A stretch of DNA of 9,135 bases, taken from NCBI GenBank assembly GCA_900545125.1, contig UQXS01000093.1:1-9135 (forward strand). The letters are read 5' to 3'. Shown in pieces: positions 7,254-9,135 of the stretch. The stretch is from an uncultured Ruminococcus sp. Its GTDB lineage: Bacteria > Bacillota > Clostridia > Oscillospirales > Ruminococcaceae. The translations under genes and the position numbers were made by a program. The notes under the pieces are model-generated. The model worked only from the letters and a program-made list of their open reading frames with translations. It did not search any database and was not told where the DNA came from. Positions within the stretch are counted from its first letter, which is position 1. The number at the start of each line of letters is the position of its first letter.

Positions 7254-7655
7254 TTATATAAAAACCAAACTCCCTGCCTGACAAAGTTCCACATAGACTT
7301 TATCAGACAGGGAGTCTTTATTATCCACTATATTGTTGTCAAAAAGCACTGTGGTGATAACGCACTCACCGTCACCCTGCTTCTCCAGCATGGAATTATA
7401 ACTACCGATCGTGTCCTTTTCCAGTAACTCAGATGGACAGCTTGTATCCTCATCACCATACAGAAACAGCACAGGGGTATCAAATTTCATATTCTCTCTG
7501 AAATCATAGGAGAGCAATGTCTTGTAGGCTTCATCGTACAGGCGGATGTCACTTTTCAGCATTGCCAGCTTCTCCTTCAGATTCAGGAACGGTGAGCCGA
7601 ACAATGCACCCATCGGGAACTTCTTTGCGTGTTGCGTGATGCAATAGCCCCTCAC
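7254..7655 (-). pseudogene. Chimeric relic: alpha/beta hydrolase tail fused to a vWA domain fragment
   Basis: A 133-codon frame with a GTG start and no ribosome binding site. Residues about 10-78 (FPMGALFGSPFLNLKEKL, then FDTPVLFLYGDEDTSCPSEL) match the C-terminal part of an alpha/beta hydrolase, including the strand with the presumed catalytic Asp. The nucleophile-elbow half is missing. Residues about 78-108 (LEKDTIGSYNSMLEKQ, ITTVLFDNN) instead resemble the start of a von Willebrand factor A domain, just after its usual DxSGS motif, which is absent. The joint lies at about 7416-7430. The last 25 codons merely read through the terminator hairpin at 7269-7315. I infer a deletion that joined two genes, not a working fusion. 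Both family assignments are by eye. Confidence 0.65.
7269..7320. terminator. Bidirectional terminator hairpin after the galactanase gene
   Basis: Arms at 7269-7287 and 7297-7315 form a 19-bp stem with two wobble positions and a 9-nt loop. On the plus strand CTTTATTAT follows; on the minus strand TTGGTTTTTATA follows. It stands 58 bp after the galactanase stop and can also end transcripts coming from the right on the minus strand. Confidence 0.8.
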
Positions 7656-7742
7656 TTATCAAGTACAAAAAACGAAATTCAGGCAAAAAAAGCGCAAATA
7701 TTCATATAAAGTTTACAATCAGGCTGCACTTCTATATTGTGG

Positions 7743-7769
7743 ATTTCACAGCAATGCCATTGCTGAAAT
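7743..7769. promoter_or_regulatory. Dyad symmetry upstream of the antiporter promoter
   Basis: CAGCAATG-C-CATTGCTG (7749-7765) is a perfect 8-bp inverted repeat around one base; ATTTCA (7743-7748) and TGAAAT (7764-7769) add outer symmetry. It ends 5 bp before the -35 box. The loop is too small for a good RNA hairpin at full length, which favours a protein-binding site (inference). Confidence 0.4.
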
Positions 7770-7774
7770 TTCTA

Positions 7775-7803
7775 TTGACTTTTTAACTTTATTATGTTAC
7801 AAT
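7775..7803 (+). promoter_or_regulatory. Promoter of the riboswitch-antiporter transcript
   Basis: TTGACT (7775-7780), a 17-bp spacer and TACAAT (7798-7803), with an extended -10 TG at 7795-7796. Transcription would begin near 7810, about 10 nt before the aptamer. Confidence 0.8.
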
Positions 7804-7820
7804 ATTTACAGTTGAATATT

Positions 7821-7892
7821 GGGAATGATGTTCTCCCGTGGAAAGTTCTGAACAGGACTTCCAGAACCGCTTATAAAGCTGATGACTTCTGC
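7821..7892 (+). ncRNA. Fluoride riboswitch (crcB motif) aptamer
   Basis: The leader fits the fluoride aptamer in order. Stem 1 is GGGA (7821-7824) with TCCC (7834-7837) around the loop ATGATGTTC. The conserved AACC joint is at 7865-7868. Stem 2 is GCTT-ATA-AAGC (7869-7879). The conserved TGATGAC and CTTCTGC follow to 7892. Loop 1 GATGTT (7827-7832) can pair with GACTTC (7884-7889) as the pseudoknot, with one U-U mismatch and one wobble. An additional hairpin (7840-7862) is inserted between stem 1 and AACC. Fluoride riboswitches are known to control crcB/Fluc channels, fluoride-type CLC exchangers and also cation:proton antiporters, and the next gene is such an antiporter. The call is by eye, not from a covariance model. 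Confidence 0.85.
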
Positions 7893-7921
7893 GTTCTACG
7901 CAATAGTTATCGGCTTTTTTG
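7876..7921 (+). terminator. Riboswitch expression-platform terminator
   Basis: AAGCTGATGACT (7876-7887) pairs over 12 positions (two wobbles) with AGTTATCGGCTT (7905-7916), with an inner GCGT/ACGC stem, and six T residues follow (7915-7920). The left arm reuses the 3' strand of aptamer stem 2 and the start of the pseudoknot strand, so aptamer and terminator exclude each other. This predicts an ON switch: ligand binding allows read-through. Confidence 0.85.
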
Positions 7922-7941
7922 TTTTATCAGGAGGTATGTAT

Positions 7942-9135
7942 ATGTTGTTATCATTTGCAATCATTTTTCTTGTCGGACTTTCGTCTGCGGCAGTCTTTGA
8001 GAAAATCGGATTGCCTCGTATCATTGGTATGCTCGGTGTGGGTATAATCGTTAGTCCGTATGTGCTTGATCTGCTCGATCCGTCTATACTCGGAATATCC
8101 TCCGAACTTCGGCAGATTGCCCTTATCATCATACTTATCAAGGCTGGACTTTCCCTCAACCTGTCTGACCTTAAAAAAGTCGGCAGACCCGCCTTAATGA
8201 TGTCATTCGTGCCTGCCTGCTGTGAGATAGTCGGATATGTAATATTTGCTCCAATACTGCTTGGCTTAAATCGTATTGAAGCATCAGTCATGGGTGCGGC
8301 GCTGAGTGCAGTATCGCCTGCGGTTGTCGTGCCGAGAATGGTCAGGCTGATAGAAGAAAAATACGGTACACAAAAAAGTATACCGCAAATGATTCTTGCA
8401 GGAGCGTCCTGCGATGATATTTTCGTGATCGTTCTGTTCTCAACTTTCGTAACAATGGCTCAGGGCGGTTCAGCAAGGGCAGTTGATTTTCTGAATATCC
8501 CTATATCAGTCGTACTTGGCATACTGCTTGGCTTGTTGGCAGGATTTGCCGTGTATCTTATCTTTGAGAAGTTCTATCAGCATAACCGTAAGATCAGAAA
8601 CAGCACAAAAGTCATTGTACTGCTCAGTACTTCATTCCTGCTGATAAGCATAGAATCCCTTGTGAAAAATTATGTTGCCTTGTCGGGACTGCTCGCTGTG
8701 GTCGCTATGGCTTGCGTAGTAAAGCTGAAAGCAGACAACATCGTTTCTGTTCGGCTGTCGGAGAAGTTTGGCAAGCTGTGGATAGCAGCCGAGGTCATGC
8801 TGTTTGTCCTTGTTGGGGCTGCAGTTGATGTACGTTACACCTTTACGGCAGGCGGTATGGCTGTTCTGATGATATTTATAGCACTCGCATTCAGAGCTGT
8901 GGGAGTATCTATCTGTATGTTTGGTACGGAGCTTAATGCAAAAGAGAGAGCTTTCTGTGTTATCGCATATCTCCCGAAAGCAACGGTGCAGGCGGCTATC
9001 GGGGCGGTGCCGCTGTCGCTCGGTTTGCCCTGCGGTAAGATTGTGCTTTCAGTGGCGGTGCTTGCTATTCTGATAACTGCTCCTCTTGGTTCTATCGGGA
9101 TAGACAAGAGCTATAAGAAACTTTTGAATATATAA
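7942..9135 (+). CDS. Cation:proton antiporter (CPA family), fluoride-riboswitch controlled
   Basis: A polytopic inner-membrane exchanger of the Na+/H+ exchanger superfamily, 397 residues, with about 12 hydrophobic segments. It exchanges protons for cations in most relatives; in fluoride-regulated members the role is thought to be support of fluoride resistance. Visible motifs: a typical N-terminal helix ending EKIGLPRIIGMLGVGI (20-35), SAVSPAVVVPRM (122-133), the paired acids Asp158-Asp159 in GASCDDIFVI at the expected ion-binding helix, Arg318 and Lys346 (YLPKATVQAAIG) in late helices. In-frame ATGs also lie at 7882 (inside the riboswitch) and 7936, but AGGAGGT at 7929-7935 is ideally spaced from the ATG at 7942, which I choose. 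The gene is complete; its TAA is the last codon of the window. The transported ion cannot be told from sequence. Confidence 0.9.
   Translation: MLLSFAIIFLVGLSSAAVFEKIGLPRIIGMLGVGIIVSPYVLDLLDPSILGISSELRQIALIIILIKAGLSLNLSDLKKVGRPALMMSFVPACCEIVGYVIFAPILLGLNRIEASVMGAALSAVSPAVVVPRMVRLIEEKYGTQKSIPQMILAGASCDDIFVIVLFSTFVTMAQGGSARAVDFLNIPISVVLGILLGLLAGFAVYLIFEKFYQHNRKIRNSTKVIVLLSTSFLLISIESLVKNYVALSGLLAVVAMACVVKLKADNIVSVRLSEKFGKLWIAAEVMLFVLVGAAVDVRYTFTAGGMAVLMIFIALAFRAVGVSICMFGTELNAKERAFCVIAYLPKATVQAAIGAVPLSLGLPCGKIVLSVAVLAILITAPLGSIGIDKSYKKLLNI

Noticed and set aside
7882..7941. Upstream ATG extension of the antiporter by 20 residues
   Set aside because: The ATG at 7882 is inside the conserved riboswitch strand and the extension would be translated through the terminator; the AGGAGGT before 7942 fixes the start there.
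7896..8291. Minus-strand frame of 131 codons
   Set aside because: It is antisense to the antiporter's membrane helices, with a Ser/Pro/Ile-rich composition typical of such shadows.
1..9135. CRISPR array, tRNA or rRNA genes, intact insertion sequence
   Set aside because: I saw no regularly spaced repeats, no tRNA-like cloverleaf, no rRNA sequence and no transposase with terminal inverted repeats.

Overview
The window looks like chromosomal DNA of a low-GC, plant-fibre-degrading gut or rumen Clostridia bacterium, most likely Ruminococcus or a close relative. The main evidence is a secreted GH53 endo-galactanase that ends in a type I dockerin, the module that docks enzymes into a cellulosome. 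Supporting evidence is the promoter style (extended -10, TGnTATAAT) and AGGAGG-type ribosome binding sites. Species level is inference.

Left part (410-2690, minus strand): an intact two-gene operon with an extended SDR-type NAD(P)-dependent epimerase/reductase followed by a YqhD/BDH-type iron-containing alcohol dehydrogenase. The genes overlap by 8 bp and share a strong promoter at 2657-2685. Positions 1-409 hold no gene I can name.

Middle part (2700-5235, minus strand): a gene graveyard. It holds the C-terminal end of a YczE/YitT-like membrane protein, a UDP-glucose 6-dehydrogenase that is truncated at both ends and frameshifted in an A-run, and a gutted serine recombinase whose 3' end abuts the broken 5' end of the dehydrogenase. 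A 62-codon ORF of unknown function precedes the recombinase. Several good promoters survive, including one at 3249-3277 that now drives only a hairpin-bearing leader, an 11-codon ORF and the membrane-protein fragment.

Right part (5206-9135): the plus-strand galactanase gene (signal peptide, GH53, ricin-type beta-trefoil, dockerin) has its own promoter and a strong hairpin terminator. Reading toward that hairpin on the minus strand is a chimeric relic in which an alpha/beta hydrolase tail runs in frame into a von Willebrand A domain fragment. The window ends with a complete cation:proton antiporter gene. Its leader carries what I read as a fluoride (crcB-motif) riboswitch whose 3' strands also form an intrinsic terminator. 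The predicted logic is that fluoride stabilises the aptamer pseudoknot, the terminator cannot form, and the antiporter is made. This is the best-supported regulatory system in the window and has an unusual extra hairpin inside the aptamer.
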